The translations under genes were made by a program, and so were the position numbers. DNA of 64,000 nt from Entomoplasma freundtii (GTDB taxonomy: Bacteria > Bacillota_I > Bacilli_A > Mycoplasmatales > Mycoplasmataceae), in assembly GCF_002804205.1 (NCBI RefSeq), contig NZ_CP024962.1:682001-746000 (forward strand), in the 5' to 3' direction. Numbering within the stretch: position 1 is the stretch's first letter; each line of letters begins with the position of its first letter. This document shows, piece after piece, positions 1 to 11,000 of the stretch. The notes beneath the pieces were generated by a model. It made no database searches and had not been told where the DNA came from. It was given only the letters and a program-made list of their open reading frames with translations.

Positions 1-361
1 ACTAATGGGCGCATTCTTCATTACTGAAGGAGCAATTCCATTTATGGTTACTGATCCAAAACGTGTTCCAGTTTCAGCGATGGCTGGTGGTGTAGTTACT
101 GGGGTTCTTGTTGGAGCCTTCAAAATTACTTTACCTGCGCCTCACGGAGGAATCTGTGTTTTCCCTCTTCTAGACTCGCATCTATTTAATGGAGCTGGAA
201 TGCAAAAAGGCATGGGAGTTGTGCTTTATATAGCTGCTATCTTGGTTGGAGTAGGAATTATGGCTACAATTCTTGGTTTCTGAAAAAAATCAGACATCCG
301 TCACGGAAAATTAAGCATTGTTAAAGAAGCAAAAGCTGAAAAAATTGATGCTGCAAAATAA
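1..361 (+). CDS. fruA: PTS fructose-type permease EIIC domain, C-terminal fragment
   Basis: This is the last ~119 residues of a sugar PTS membrane permease; its start lies upstream of the window. The conserved EIIC segment ITEGAIPF (residues 5-12 of the fragment) and the glycine-rich LPAPHGGICVFPL are typical of fructose-family EIIC domains, which move the sugar across the membrane while the EIIB domain phosphorylates it. Two membrane-spanning stretches are visible, followed by a charged cytoplasmic tail. One TGA codon (281-283) is read as Trp. A strong hairpin terminator follows directly, so this is the end of its operon. Fructose specificity is inferred from family resemblance. Confidence 0.85.
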
Positions 362-382
362 TTTACCAAGAGATTAGAAAAC

Positions 383-411
383 AAAAAAATTGGCTTAGAG
401 CCAATTTTTTT
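383..411 (+). terminator. Rho-independent terminator after the fructose PTS gene
   Basis: A 13-bp stem (383-395 with 399-411) closes on a 3-nt loop. Its 3' arm runs into a T tract. It separates the PTS gene from msrA. Confidence 0.85.
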
Positions 412-452
412 GTTTTCATTTAGTAAAATTGGAAGAAAGGGGGCTTCAAAAT

Positions 453-944
453 ATGAAACGTGTCATCACTTTGGGGGCCGGCTGTTTTTGAGGACCACAA
501 GCTTTCTTTGATCGCTTACCAGGTGTCATCAAAACGACAGTTGGTTATGCCAATGGTTGCGAAGACCATGTTACTTATGAACAAGTTTGTTCTGCAACCA
601 CAAACTTTGTTGAAGCAGTGCAAATCGTTTTTGATGATGAAAAAATAACCTTGAATAAACTCTTAAATTATTTCTTTAATTCGATTGATCCCACCACATT
701 AAATCGTCAAGGTCCCGATTGAGGGCGCCAATATCGCACTGGTGTTTATTATTTACCACAAGATAAAAGGGACTTTTTACCGTTAATTAAAGAGGTGGCT
801 AATTATGAACAAAGAAAATATCATGAAAAAATTGTTACCGAAATTGAACCATTAGTTAAATTTATTCCTGCTGAAGAGTATCACCAAAAATATCTTGATA
901 AAAATCCCCACCGCCAATGCCATTTTGGCTGACGCAAAAAATAA
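453..944 (+). CDS. msrA: Peptide methionine-S-sulfoxide reductase MsrA
   Basis: MsrA reduces methionine-S-sulfoxide in proteins and protects against oxidative damage; it acts in the cytoplasm. The 163-residue protein begins MKRVITLGAGCFWGPQAFF. GCFW is the family's active-site motif with the nucleophilic Cys, and its Trp is encoded by TGA, as are two later Trp codons. Further family landmarks are TTVGYANG and the late YHQKYLDKNP block. A purine-rich ribosome site lies at 431-443. Read with the standard code the gene would look broken, but with code 4 it is complete and of normal length. No MsrB domain is attached. Confidence 0.95.
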
Positions 945-997
945 TTGCTAATCTGATTAAGAAATAAAAGGGAAGTTTAGAGGAAGAAGGCTTAAGG

Positions 998-1804
998 ATG
1001 AAGCTAAAATTTTGTTTAGATGAATCAGGCAATACTCGTACTGCTTTTTTTGCTGTGGGAGGCCTTTATTATTTCTTTGATGAGACCAACAACAAAAAAG
1101 GTGAACATATTCTTAATTATGAAAAAGAACGACAAATGTGAGCCAATTTAAAACGTTTATCACGCACTATTAAACGGACAAATCACTGACCAGACCTAAA
1201 AAGTGAATTAAAAGCTAATCAAACGAACCATCATAATAAAGTTTTCTTATTTTCGCGTTTACAAGATTATGGACAAAGAGCGATTTCAATTATTTGCAAT
1301 AACGAAGCTTGAGATCAGCACAAACGAAACCAAGCTGACCATAATCTAAACCTAAAATATAATTATCTTTTAAAGGTGATGCTTGGCCGTTGTCTCCAAA
1401 GTTTACTCCCAGAAATTAAGCTTAATTGTCCTGACAATCATTTAGAGATTGAATTAAAATGTGATGAAAGAGGCACTGGAACGCAATTTGCAAGAAGCCT
1501 TGAAAGTTATTTGAATGTTCAATTATCCACGGTCTTGCCTGGCTTCACCATTGCAATCCGAGTGCTATTTCTTAATTCTGAACATAATTATTCAATTCAA
1601 TATGCAGATTTTATTGTGAATTTAGTTTATCTTTCCAGTTATGCAATCTTCAATATTCCCAACCTTGTTTATAACGATACCGAAATTCTCGAGATTTATC
1701 GGTCAATGCATACGCAGTTTTTATGCCATTGGTGCCAAACATTTGAAATGGAAAAAAACCTTGTTTGCCTCACAAGTTCGCAATCGTCTCTAGATTTAGT
1801 ATAA
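998..1804 (+). CDS. DUF3800 domain protein
   Basis: This 268-residue protein starts with the pattern KFCLDESGNTRTAFFAVGG, which matches the N-terminal DESG motif of DUF3800. Near the C-terminus, IQYADFIVNLVYLSS matches the family's second acidic motif (QxADxxxN). The separated Asp residues suggest an RNase H-like metal-dependent fold, but the biochemical role of the family is not settled. Members are common in accessory regions and near mobile elements. The start at 998 is preceded by GGAAGAAGG-like purines. Several TGA codons encode Trp. A candidate promoter lies inside its 3' end (1777-1805). Confidence 0.8.
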
Positions 1805-1805
1805 T
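1777..1805 (+). promoter_or_regulatory. Candidate promoter for a small RNA
   Basis: TTCGCA (1777-1782) and a perfect TATAAT (1800-1805) are separated by 17 bp. The promoter lies over the last codons of the DUF3800 gene and points to a ~95-nt transcript that ends at the terminator at 1883-1908. Confidence 0.5.
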
Positions 1806-1811
1806 AAAGGT

Positions 1812-1908
1812 GGAAGATAAGACATTTGAGGGGCCAGTAAATCTTAAGCGTATTGTAAATACGTGGCTACAAATGCAAACCAAAAGAAGACTTTAGTCTT
1901 CTTTTTTT
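1812..1908 (+). ncRNA. Candidate small RNA of unknown family
   Basis: No open reading frame of note lies between the promoter at 1777-1805 and the terminator at 1883-1908. The stretch can fold: CGTATT-GTA-AATACG forms a perfect 6-bp hairpin around 1850-1865, enclosed by GCCA and TGGC. It does not show the conserved core of SRP RNA, tmRNA, RNase P or 6S RNA. It could also be only the 3' UTR of the DUF3800 gene. Confidence 0.35.
1883..1908 (+). terminator. Rho-independent terminator
   Basis: AAAGAAGACT (1883-1892) pairs with AGTCTTCTTT (1895-1904) over a 2-nt gap, followed by T residues. The loop may open by a base pair or two. Confidence 0.85.
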
Positions 1909-2042
1909 ATGTTTGAACGAAGTCTAAATTGTTATTTTTGGTGAAAAAAGCCCTAAATATTTTTATTAAAGTTCAATATGGAAAATAAATAAGTACAATA
2001 GATTAGTAACGCACTTGCATGCGCAATGAGGAGTATTTATCA

Positions 2043-2243
2043 ATGGAAGATTTCCAAATCCAAAAACTTTTAACAGATATCGAAAACATTTCAAAAAATT
2101 TAGAGATTATCGCTAGTCAATTAACTATTTCAAACCAAATGAAAGCTAGAAAACCATCACATTCTAACGCTCAATTCGATAGAAAAAAATTCAATAAACC
2201 ATTCAATAGTAAACCAGGTTACGAATCACGTAACAAAAAATAG
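2043..2243 (+). CDS. Small basic protein of unknown function
   Basis: A 66-residue protein that I do not recognise. An in-frame ATG lies upstream at 2019, but GAGGAG at 2028-2033 is well spaced for the ATG at 2043. The first half is a predicted amphipathic helix (LLTDIENISKNLEIIASQL). The second half is disordered, rich in Lys, Arg, Asn and Ser, with repeated FNKPFNSKP-like stretches that could bind nucleic acid. A promoter-like TTCAAT / TACAAT pair with a 16-bp spacer (1972-1999) precedes it and a terminator follows, so it looks like its own transcription unit. Confidence 0.6.
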   Translation: MEDFQIQKLLTDIENISKNLEIIASQLTISNQMKARKPSHSNAQFDRKKFNKPFNSKPGYESRNKK

Positions 2244-2266
2244 GTTACCGAATCGGTAAGTTGCGA

Positions 2267-2304
2267 GCGTTTGTGCTGAGAATTTTAGCGTGAACGTTTT
2301 TTTT
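2267..2304 (+). terminator. Terminator after the small basic protein
   Basis: An 11-bp stem (2267-2277 with 2287-2297) uses several G-U pairs and is followed by a T tract to 2304. A shorter perfect hairpin (TTACCGA / TCGGTAA) sits just upstream at 2244-2258. Confidence 0.7.
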
Positions 2305-2340
2305 ATCGAAAAAATGCTATTATTAGATATCAAAATTGTT

Positions 2341-2485
2341 AAAAATCGAGGATATTTTTATTAATTTGCCGCCTTCCATCAAGATTGATAAACTCCTTAT
2401 GCTTGAAGTTTTGAGGCTTTTTCTTTATAATTGTTAGAGCTTACTACACTTCAAGACCCCGGCAATGTCAAGGAGACAAAAGCAC
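2341..2485 (+). promoter_or_regulatory. Untranslated leader of rplM-rpsI, possible autoregulatory element
   Basis: The ~145-nt stretch before rplM carries no gene. It contains an 8-bp inverted repeat, CTTGAAGT (2402-2409) and ACTTCAAG (2448-2455), that can close a large hairpin, then a purine-rich ribosome site (AAGGAG) about 10 nt before the start codon. Firmicute rplM operons are known to carry L13-binding leaders. Whether this is one is inference, because I cannot match the consensus by eye. Confidence 0.35.
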
Positions 2486-2938
2486 ATGAAACAAACTACA
2501 ATGATCACTCACAAAGAAATCGATAAAAATTGATGAATTGTGGATGCAGAAGGGCAAACAGTTGGACGTATGGCCAGCGAAGTTGCTCAACTACTAAGGG
2601 GGAAACACAAGGTTTCATTCACCCCTCATATTAATAACGGTGATCACGTTATTATTATTAACGCCGATAAAGTTGTCTTTACTGGTAAAAAAGAAACCAA
2701 GAAAAACTACTACCATCACTCAATGCACCCAGGTGGTTTAAGACGTAGAACTGTAGCAGTTCAAAGAGAATTGGATGCTAGAAAAATCGTGGAACGTGCA
2801 GTGCGTTTAATGTTACCTAAAAATGTTCAAGGAGCGAACCAATTCCGTGCGCTTCATGTTTTTGAAGGTGAATCGCATCCATATGCAGCGCAAAAACCAC
2901 AAGTTTACGCGTTAAACAATAAAGGAGACATTAAATAA
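2486..2938 (+). CDS. rplM: 50S ribosomal protein L13
   Basis: L13 is an early-assembly protein of the large ribosomal subunit. The 150-residue product shows the family blocks [19 protein letters not shown] near the N-terminus, then [20 protein letters not shown] and the basic [12 protein letters not shown]. The two N-terminal Trp residues are TGA and TGA/TGG-type codons in the DNA, so the true start is upstream of the TGA cluster at 2532. AAGGAG precedes the ATG. Its stop codon overlaps the rpsI start by one base, indicating translational coupling. Confidence 0.97.
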
Positions 2939-3333
2939 TGGACAAAAAAGTTATCTACCGTGGTACTGGACGTCGTAAAACTTCAGTAGCGCAAGTAATC
3001 TTAACTCCAGGTGAAGGGAACATTATTATCAATGGGCAACCAGCACTTGAGTTCTTTCCTTACGAAACCTTAGTTCAAGATTTAAAACAACCTTTAGAAG
3101 CAACAGGAACTACTCATGACTTTGATATTACTATCAATGTTAAAGGCGGAGGTTTCACTGGACAAGCTGGTGCAGCTCGTTTAGGAATTGCTCGTGCTTT
3201 ACTAGAAGCTAGTGAAGATTACCGTAAAGCTTTACGTAACGTTGGTTTATTGACTCGTGATGCTCGTATTAAAGAACGTAAAAAATATGGACTTCGTGGT
3301 GCACGTCGTGCTCCTCAATACTCAAAACGTTAA
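2938..3333 (+). CDS. rpsI: 30S ribosomal protein S9
   Basis: S9 belongs to the small-subunit head, and its C-terminal tail reaches toward the P-site tRNA. The 131-residue protein has the canonical [16 protein letters not shown] start, the [19 protein letters not shown] core and the basic C-terminus [18 protein letters not shown] ending in KR, which is the tRNA-contacting tail. The start codon overlaps the rplM stop (TAATG), as usual for this conserved pair. No TGA codons occur inside. A terminator follows at once, so the operon is just these two genes. Confidence 0.98.
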   Translation: MDKKVIYRGTGRRKTSVAQVILTPGEGNIIINGQPALEFFPYETLVQDLKQPLEATGTTHDFDITINVKGGGFTGQAGAARLGIARALLEASEDYRKALRNVGLLTRDARIKERKKYGLRGARRAPQYSKR

Positions 3334-3356
3334 TTATTATTGGCTATCAATATTTT

Positions 3357-3384
3357 TAAAAAACTACCTTTGGGTAGTTTTTTT
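3357..3384 (+). terminator. Terminator of the rplM-rpsI operon
   Basis: A hairpin with ACTACC (3363-3368) and GGTAGT (3373-3378), extended by A/T pairs, is followed by a run of seven T. Confidence 0.85.
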
Positions 3385-3462
3385 GTATATAATGGTCTAA
3401 CAAATAGACAAAGGAGTGGGAAATACTTAGATTTGAACCGTACTTGACTTGTAAGTCTTAAA

Positions 3463-3491
3463 TTGCCAAGTTATTGAAAGAATACTATTTT
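3463..3491 (+). promoter_or_regulatory. Candidate promoter of the large lipoprotein gene
   Basis: TTGCCA (3463-3468) and TATTTT (3486-3491) are separated by 17 bp and lie 26 bp upstream of the lipoprotein start. A short palindrome GACTT-GT-AAGTC lies just upstream near 3445-3456. Confidence 0.35.
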
Positions 3492-3516
3492 CTAAATACT
3501 ATTCGAAAGGAAAACA

Positions 3517-6177
3517 ATGAGAAAAATTTTGAGTCTTTTAGGAGCTATTTCGCTAGCTTCTTCATCAACAGCTTTGGTTGTTGCTTGTGGAAAGCCAAAA
3601 GAAACAACCCCAATGCCATCAAAAGATTGAGCATTAATCAATAATAGTCAAGCTAATATGCATGGAGGAATTTCGCATATCGCCAAACAAATTATTTTAG
3701 CCGATCAATACCAATTAGATTGAAACCTTGTGAAAAAACATAACGATACTTTGACAGCCAAAGAAACAATGCCTAAAAATGTTAATGAAGAATTGGAAAC
3801 TAAAGACTTCAATTTAAGTGAGGAATCAAGTATTGGTGATTTGAGTAACCAATACTTTTCAAATTCATGATTAGCAAAAACGAATAATAAAGATGGTGAT
3901 ATTAAACTCGATGGTAAAAGAGGTACCTCGGAGAATCAATTCGGTGATTTACTCGCAAAATTAGGTTTGGGATCAGAAATTACCGATTTATTACCACTAA
4001 TTATTCAAATGATTGGCCAACTTGATAGGACATCAATTGGAGACATTGTTTCAAGGCTTCCTATGCTTGATGGACTTTTACCTGACTTAATCAAAGATAA
4101 CCAAGAGACTATTGACAACTTACTAGCTAAACTAGATGTTCTTTTTAAAGGGGGTTCTGACTTTATTAATAAAATGGATAATAAACTAGACCGTTTAGCC
4201 ATTGGTAACCAATATGCTAAAATGGAAGCTACTTCATTTATGCCAGCAATGTGGATAACCTTATCGAACGGGATTGGTTTGATTCTAAATCCAGATTATA
4301 AGCAAACGACAATTCCTACTAACACAAGTAGAATTAACTCATCAGTTAAGACTGCAGGGAAAAACTTCGCTAGTGTCTTCAAAACTAATTCAGGAGCTAC
4401 CCAAACTGAAGATGATATCCTAGGGGCTGATTTTGAACGTTATAGTGAAGCGGTAGTTAACATTGTTCAAGCCTTGCAATTTTTACAACTACATCTTTCA
4501 TTATTTGACAATTCATGAAGTTTTCAACCCACTGATTCAAATCACCTTTTTAGCGAAGGAATAGATAATAAAACTTACATGCGCCAAGTTCTAGGGGTTG
4601 AAAGTGGAGATGGGGCACCAATTACCGTTGAAAGTGTACTCAAGAAAATTGATGAGGGGGCTAAAGGAGTAATTAACCTTAGATACCTTATTTCCGTTTT
4701 GAAAACCGCTGTTGGTGATATTAATATGGAAGACAGTTATAAAGGGCTACCACTACAAAGATTGCTTTTTGTTATTTTCAGTGGCCCTGAGGGACAAAAA
4801 GAAATTATTGACCGCTGAGTTGACAAGGATAATAACCCAATTTCTTTATTTATAACAGCTCTACTTGTGGAAGTTATTACTGACCAATTAACTAAATTAG
4901 ACGGCATCGGGAAGTTCGAAGCTATGATAATTGCTGGGCAACTTGAGCAACCCATAAGTTTTGCTCTAACTAAAAGTCTAGATGCTATTTTGTCAGGACA
5001 AAGAATCGCTCCCTATTTAGAAAAAACTTTTGATGCATTGATAGATAAAATCGAAAAGTTTTTGGTGTGAATTCCCGACGATGATAAAACCGAGGCTGTA
5101 AAGAAAATACTTAAAAAAGTTGTTGAAAAACGTGTTGAGGTAAAGGAGATTTTATTTAATTTAGTGTTAAATAAAATTCCTCTAATCAATGCTGAAAATA
5201 GCTGAGATGTGCTTTGAAGTGGTAATCCTTTAGATTTATCAAACGCCATTCAATCAAAAGATGAAGTAGCAAATAAATTGGAAGAAATTTTTGGCAACGA
5301 GTCAGGAATCAAAACTTTAGTTGACAATATCTTTGACTCAATAGATAAGGTTGACAAAAGTATAAAGAACGTTTTACCTAACTCTGCTATGAACTTGCGT
5401 AATATTCTTTTAACTCCAATCGGAAAAATAGCCAAAAGTCCAAGTTTACCATCAGATTTTGGCGATCATTATTTAAAACTAAATGTGGTCGAAATAGTTA
5501 ATGAAATTGCCGATGGCTTAGAGATTAAGGGTGGCGAAAAAATTAATGATGACTCAATGAACGGTTTTAATTTCGATCCAGGTGAATTAAAAGGTTTATG
5601 AGATTTAATTAAAAATTACACTTACCAATGAGATGTAACAGAATCTAACGCACAAAATACTTTAGATGACTCACAACAAAGTTCAAATTTAATTACCTTG
5701 ATTTTGAAAAATCCAGATAAAGCTTCGAAAATCTTAGGCTTGACGGAGAAGGAGAATGAGAATCATGAACCCATTATTGGTAGTGGTTCATTCCTAGATT
5801 TTGTTCTTAATAAGTTATTAAGAATTAATAACGAAAACGAAGGAGATCGTGTCGCCTTTATTTGTAAATTACTTGGGCAAATTTTAGATAACTTGAATAA
5901 TCCAAAGGTAGATTACCAAGCAGAATTTCAAGAAGCTTATGGACAAAAGGATGCCTTTAAATTTGAGTTCTCCGATTTAATTATTGATGAAGAAGATGAA
6001 ATTGGTATTTTAGGAGAAACCTTAAAAGTAACTTTCCGTAATAGTCTCGAAAATGATCCAACAAGGCATGAAGGCGAGGGACCTAAAGAATATGTTTATA
6101 TCTTCCGTTACTCTCGTGATAAAGTAGAAAATAATTTTGAAATTACCGAAATTTCTAAACAATTAAAGACTTCTTAA
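3517..6177 (+). CDS. Large mycoplasma-type surface lipoprotein
   Basis: An 886-residue exported protein. The signal peptide MRKILSLLGAISLASSSTAL ends in the lipobox VVAC, so Cys24 should be lipidated and the protein anchored outside the membrane. The leader matches the common Mollicutes lipoprotein leader family. The body is mostly helical and hydrophilic, with alternating amphipathic stretches (for example ITDLLPLIIQMIGQL) and no enzymatic motif. It resembles the large MOLPALP-type lipoproteins of Entomoplasma/Spiroplasma relatives, but that assignment is from memory of the leader and style only. Several TGA codons encode Trp. GAAAGG precedes the ATG. A terminator follows and there is no operon partner. 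Confidence 0.85.
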
Positions 6178-6216
6178 TACTTTTAATATTTTCTTATTTT
6201 TAAAAATTAATTTGTG

Positions 6217-6249
6217 AAAACTTATGGGTCTCGCTTCTCATAAGTTTTT
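6217..6249 (+). terminator. Terminator of the lipoprotein gene
   Basis: AAAACTTATG (6217-6226) pairs with CATAAGTTTT (6239-6248) around a 12-nt loop, with further T following. Confidence 0.8.
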
Positions 6250-6327
6250 GCTTTATTATAAAGGTATCATAGTCAACAATTAGCACTTACTAACCTGGCT
6301 GAACTATCTATATCCTAAGGAGACAAA

Positions 6328-7167
6328 ATGAAAAAAGTTGAGCAAACAATTCTTTTGGCTAATGGCGTTGAGTTGCCATTGGTTGGTTTTGGGACTTTTC
6401 GAATTCTTGAACCAGAAATTGGTACCAACGCCATTAAAGAAGCAATTGAAACTGGGTATCAATTACTTGATACTGCTGAACATTACCATAATCATCATTT
6501 GGTGGCCGAAGCAATAAAACAATCATCTAAAAAACGTAGTGATTTATTTATTACCTCAAAACTTTGACCAAATGAGGAAAACCCCGAGAACTTAAGAAAC
6601 CGTTTATACAAAATGTTAGCCGAATTAGAAACTGATTATTTAGATCTTATTTTGGTTCATTGACCACTACCTTACGGTTTAGAGGCTTATCAAGCACTAG
6701 AAGATTTTTATTTGGAAGGTCATGCCAAAGCAATCGGAGTCTCTAATTTTAACGTGGAGCAATTAAAAAACCTTTTAAAAGTTTGTCGTATTAAACCAAT
6801 GGTTAACCAAATTGAATTGCATCCCCATGCCAATCGTCAAGATATTGTAAATTTTGCTAAAGAAAACGGCATTGCTATTACTAGTTGACAAACAATGATG
6901 GATGGTAAGGTAGGTGACTTACCTTATTTACAAGAGTTAGCTACTAAATATGCCGTTGATCCTGCAGCAATTGCTTTAAGTTGAGCAGTTCAACAACAAA
7001 TTTGCGTGATTCCAAAAGCTATCAATCCTAAACACTTAAAAGATAATTTTCACCATTTAGATTACTTTAATTTGAATGATGAAGAAATTAATAAAATTAA
7101 TTTGTTAACAAAAATAGATGGCCAAAAAATGAATTCTGAAGAATTCTTGGCCAGCGAAAAACTTTAA
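6328..7167 (+). CDS. Aldo/keto reductase
   Basis: A 279-residue NADPH-dependent carbonyl reductase of the AKR superfamily, probably cytosolic. The catalytic tetrad is visible: Asp and Tyr in LLDTAEHYHN, Lys in LFITSKLW and His in LILVHWPLP. GVSNFN and a late VIPKAINPKHLKDNF segment (cofactor-binding) are also family landmarks. The strong RBS AAGGAG lies 8 nt before the ATG. Length matches small bacterial AKR5-like enzymes related to 2,5-diketogluconate reductases. The physiological substrate, likely an aldehyde or methylglyoxal, cannot be read from sequence. Trp codons are TGA in at least four places. Confidence 0.92.
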
Positions 7168-7266
7168 TTATCCTAGTAGCAACTCCTTGCAAATGAAATG
7201 GCGAAAAGAACTAAAGTTTTTCATTTTTTAGTAGAATAAGCCTAAGGTCTTATCGAGGAGTAAAAA

Positions 7267-8001
7267 ATGGTTAAGAATCGTCACCATTATTCACCTTTTG
7301 AACTTTTGTCCTGAACTTACTTAATAGTTTCGGCTTTTTTACTTGGTCGTTTTTTTACTACCTTTCTAGGCTTCAATTATGAAAATACTTTTTTCTTAGA
7401 AGTAATCTATACCTTTATAAATTGATTATTTAGTCTTGTCGTTTTTTCTTGAATTATCATTTGGACCAAAAAAATCAAGTTTGATCAATTTGAACCAAAA
7501 AAAATACTAAACATTCAGTTTAGTCGTACTAGTTTGAGCGCTGTTACTCTATGAGCTTGTCTTACAATGGGGTGCTTATTTCACGCCACCCAGGTGTTAT
7601 TCTTTGAGGGGCTAATTGTTTCGTTCTTGTTAGGGACACTTTTACTAATTCAATTTTCTATCTCGATTTATTTACTTTGTTTTTTTGCTCTCCTGTTAGG
7701 AATTATTTTAATGGCTCGTCAAAGTAAAAATATCGAGATTCATATTAGTGGGGCATATGATTATTCTTATTGTGAGCCATTGAATTGGAAATATTACTTG
7801 CAAATTAGTACCACAAACGAACATTGACAAGTTTATACTTGCACATTGTTAAATACTTTTTCATATTATAAAAACATGACCAGAAAACAATTTTTTGTTT
7901 TCTGAATTGAATTTTTAAAACTAAAAGCTCTTAAATCCCAAGCTTTAAGACTTGTTAAAAAGCAAACTTCTCCTCCTAACTTTCTTTTTATTAAAAAATA
8001 G
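7267..8001 (+). CDS. Membrane protein of unknown function
   Basis: A 244-residue protein that I do not recognise. It has four or five hydrophobic segments: two near the N-terminus (YLIVSAFLLGRFF; FSLVVFSWIIIW) and two or three between residues ~95 and 155. A polar C-terminal domain of about 80 residues rich in Lys and aromatic residues follows. GAGGAG precedes the ATG. It ends only nine bases before the GTG start of the FtsX-like permease, so the two are probably cotranscribed and may work together. Confidence 0.7.
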
Positions 8002-8009
8002 AAAGGAAA

Positions 8010-11000
8010 GTGATTTTTATCAAAACACATACAAAGCCCGCAGTTTTTTTAATGCTTAAAAACTCCTTTAAAAATGCTTTACGAAAAAAATCTCAACTTG
8101 TTGGGTTATCAGTTCTCGTGGCACTTTTGGCAATGGTGCTTTCATTATTAACATCAATTAATGCTCGGGTACTCCGCAGTGATGATTTAATGAAAAATGC
8201 CTCTAATCTTCATAATGTGGTTCTCCAAATGGATCCCTATGACCGCGTTCCTAATGACGCTGGAGGTGAAGGCGAATTTAATCAAGAAAGTTATGAATAC
8301 GGACAAATAAAGTCTTTCGCCGATAGTGTTATTCCGGCTAATAATGTAGCCGCTCAACAATATATTATTGATGAGTTGCAAAGTGATTATTACCGTCAAC
8401 AATCAGATTTGCAGTTCTATTGATCGCGTACAGAGGGGCGACAATTTAGCCAAGTTTTTAATAAAGGTAATAATTTAACAATTAAAGTTTTAACTAAAAC
8501 AACACTTCAAAATGACATTCCTAATCAAGCTGTTGATAAACTTTTAATCTTTGATGGACGCGATTTAGAAAACGATCGTGATGTTGTAGTTGATGCTGTT
8601 TTTGCCGAAAAAAACCGTCTTAAATTAGGCGACATCGTTCGAATTCAAAAAGACAATTACGGTGACCAACTATTAGTCGGTTCACCTCTTAATAAAGACA
8701 CTAGCAAACAACCAGACCTCGAAGTTTTAGAAAAAGATGTCAAACAGATGGAAAAAGAGGGTCTGAAAAAAAGCGATGGGGTTTATGCCCAAAAATATGA
8801 AAAAGCCTATGATTGGTATCAAATCGTTGGTTTTGGAGGGTCGGCTGATTTTACCATGCCAGTGATTGACCAAAACTCACCAGTCCCGAATCGTTATAAA
8901 GAGGCACTATTCTATATCAAGCCCGATGCTTTTGGTCTTAGCCCAGTCAAGTTTGACAATGGTAAAACATATTATAATTACGACTCAAGTAATGGTCGCT
9001 TAACTATCACATCTAATTCTGAATGAGAATCATTCTATTCTTTGAAAATGGTTAATGGTAAAACACCAGATGAAGACCAAATGGCCCAATTAAATAATGA
9101 TTTTAATAAACTTTTAGGCCCTTCAATTCAACCTAAAACTTACCTTTATGCCTTGGGCGATAAAAATTATCGTTATGCCAACCGTACCGATGCGCTCGTT
9201 AAGGTCATTAATCTTTACAACATTAGTACTTCAATTTTGGAAATCCTAATTGCCGTGGTTGTCTTTTACAGCCTTGGTCTAATTATTAGAAAACAAATTG
9301 ATAAGTCTCGCGGTCAAATTGGTGTTCTCAAGGCTTCTGGCTATGGCAATGGTATCATTATGTTCAACTTTGTGATGACACCTTTCTTTGCCAGTTTTAT
9401 CGGTGGAATCGTTGGTTTTGCTCTTGGCGGTGGTTTGAGTAGCATCCTTGTAAACGAATTCATGGATTACTTTATTTTGGACTATGGTCAAGCTTTCTTT
9501 AGCTGACCATGATTCCTTTTAACCATCTTTGGTCTTTGATTCATTTTAACTGCTATCGCTTTATTAATTACAGCGATTGTTTTACGCAAAAGTCCTCTTG
9601 ATTTGGTTCAAGGTAATCGTAAAGTCAAGCTCTCAAAACATGATATGGCCGTTAAAGCTCGCTTTGCCGACCACACTACAGGGCAAAAAGTACGCTTGGC
9701 CTTGTTCTTAGATGCCAAGGGTAAAATGAGTGTTGTTGGAGGCGTCGTTCTTCTAGCAACAATTATGTTTACTGTTTCTTTTGCAGCCCCAAGTCTATTA
9801 CGTCGTAATGAAAAAATGACTTATTCAGGAGTGAATTATAAACAAGTCGTAGAATATAACGAATCAATTTATAATAACCCTTTGACCTTTTATAAAACCT
9901 TTAATGATTCAGCCCCGGAAGATGGTTTCGATAATACTTTTAAGTATTCAGTAGCCAAAGACTCTTTCTCTGCATTACCACTTTTGCCTAGTACTTCTTC
10001 AACTAGTCAATATGGCAAATATGATTTAGATAAAATTATCCAAGCCTACTATCAAAATCAAATGTCAAGTCATTATTATTCATTAGAGCTTAGCCGTCTA
10101 GCCCAAAGTTCTAAAACTGCTCCGCTACCAAACATTACACTTGTTAACATGAAATTCCTTTCTGGACAAAACATCGCCTCTTCAACTGAATATTATCGTT
10201 TTATGAGTAAATACGGGATGCCGGGAGGTGGTTTAAGTATTATTACCGAAACGATCTTGAAGCAATGACCTGATTATGTAGCCCTAAATGGTAAGCTAGG
10301 CGCTAAGACAAATGACCCAATTAATAACTTTAAAGCTTTACAAAGTTTTTATGCTAAACTTACTAATTCAATTGGTCTTTCAATTACTAATACCTACTAC
10401 GATACTTCTAACACTACCGATGCACCATGATGGAATATGACAGATGATCAAAAAATTGCTTCTTTCAACGAAGGTGGTCAAAGCAAAAATCCTGCTACCA
10501 ATCTTCAAACTGTTTGGACAAACACCCAAAAGGAGCAGAAATCAAATTGAAATAGTAAACTTTGAGATAACTTAACAATTCCAGAAGATTTTGGTTTCAC
10601 TAATAACGAATATGGAGTCGGAGCATTTAGAATTCTTCCACCCCAAGCCGTCAAGCCTAGTGAATATCTCGAAGATTATTATCTAACTGTAAAAGCAGAG
10701 GATTTGAGTGAAGCCGACCTCAACACGATATTAAGTAAATTTGTTATTTGGTATGGTTCGCTTGTAAGTAATCGTCCTGACCAAGGAATAGTTCAAGCAG
10801 CTTATTCACGACCCCCATATTTTGTCCAACAGTTTTTAAAAGAGGCTTACCAAAATGAAACCACTTATAACCAAAGTTTTGGTGTTGTTTCATATAATCC
10901 CGAACTTGAACAAACTGGTACTTTGATGCGCGTTCGTGACCAAAAAGGATCAAGTTTTAAAATTTATGGAACCAAAGAAAATAATCCTTATATGAATTTA

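Noticed and set aside
4005-5435. Several minus-strand open frames opposite the large lipoprotein (4005-4202, 4737-4955, 5013-5249, 5250-5435)
   Set aside because: They are antisense shadows without ribosome sites or family features. The plus-strand lipoprotein frame is continuous under code 4.
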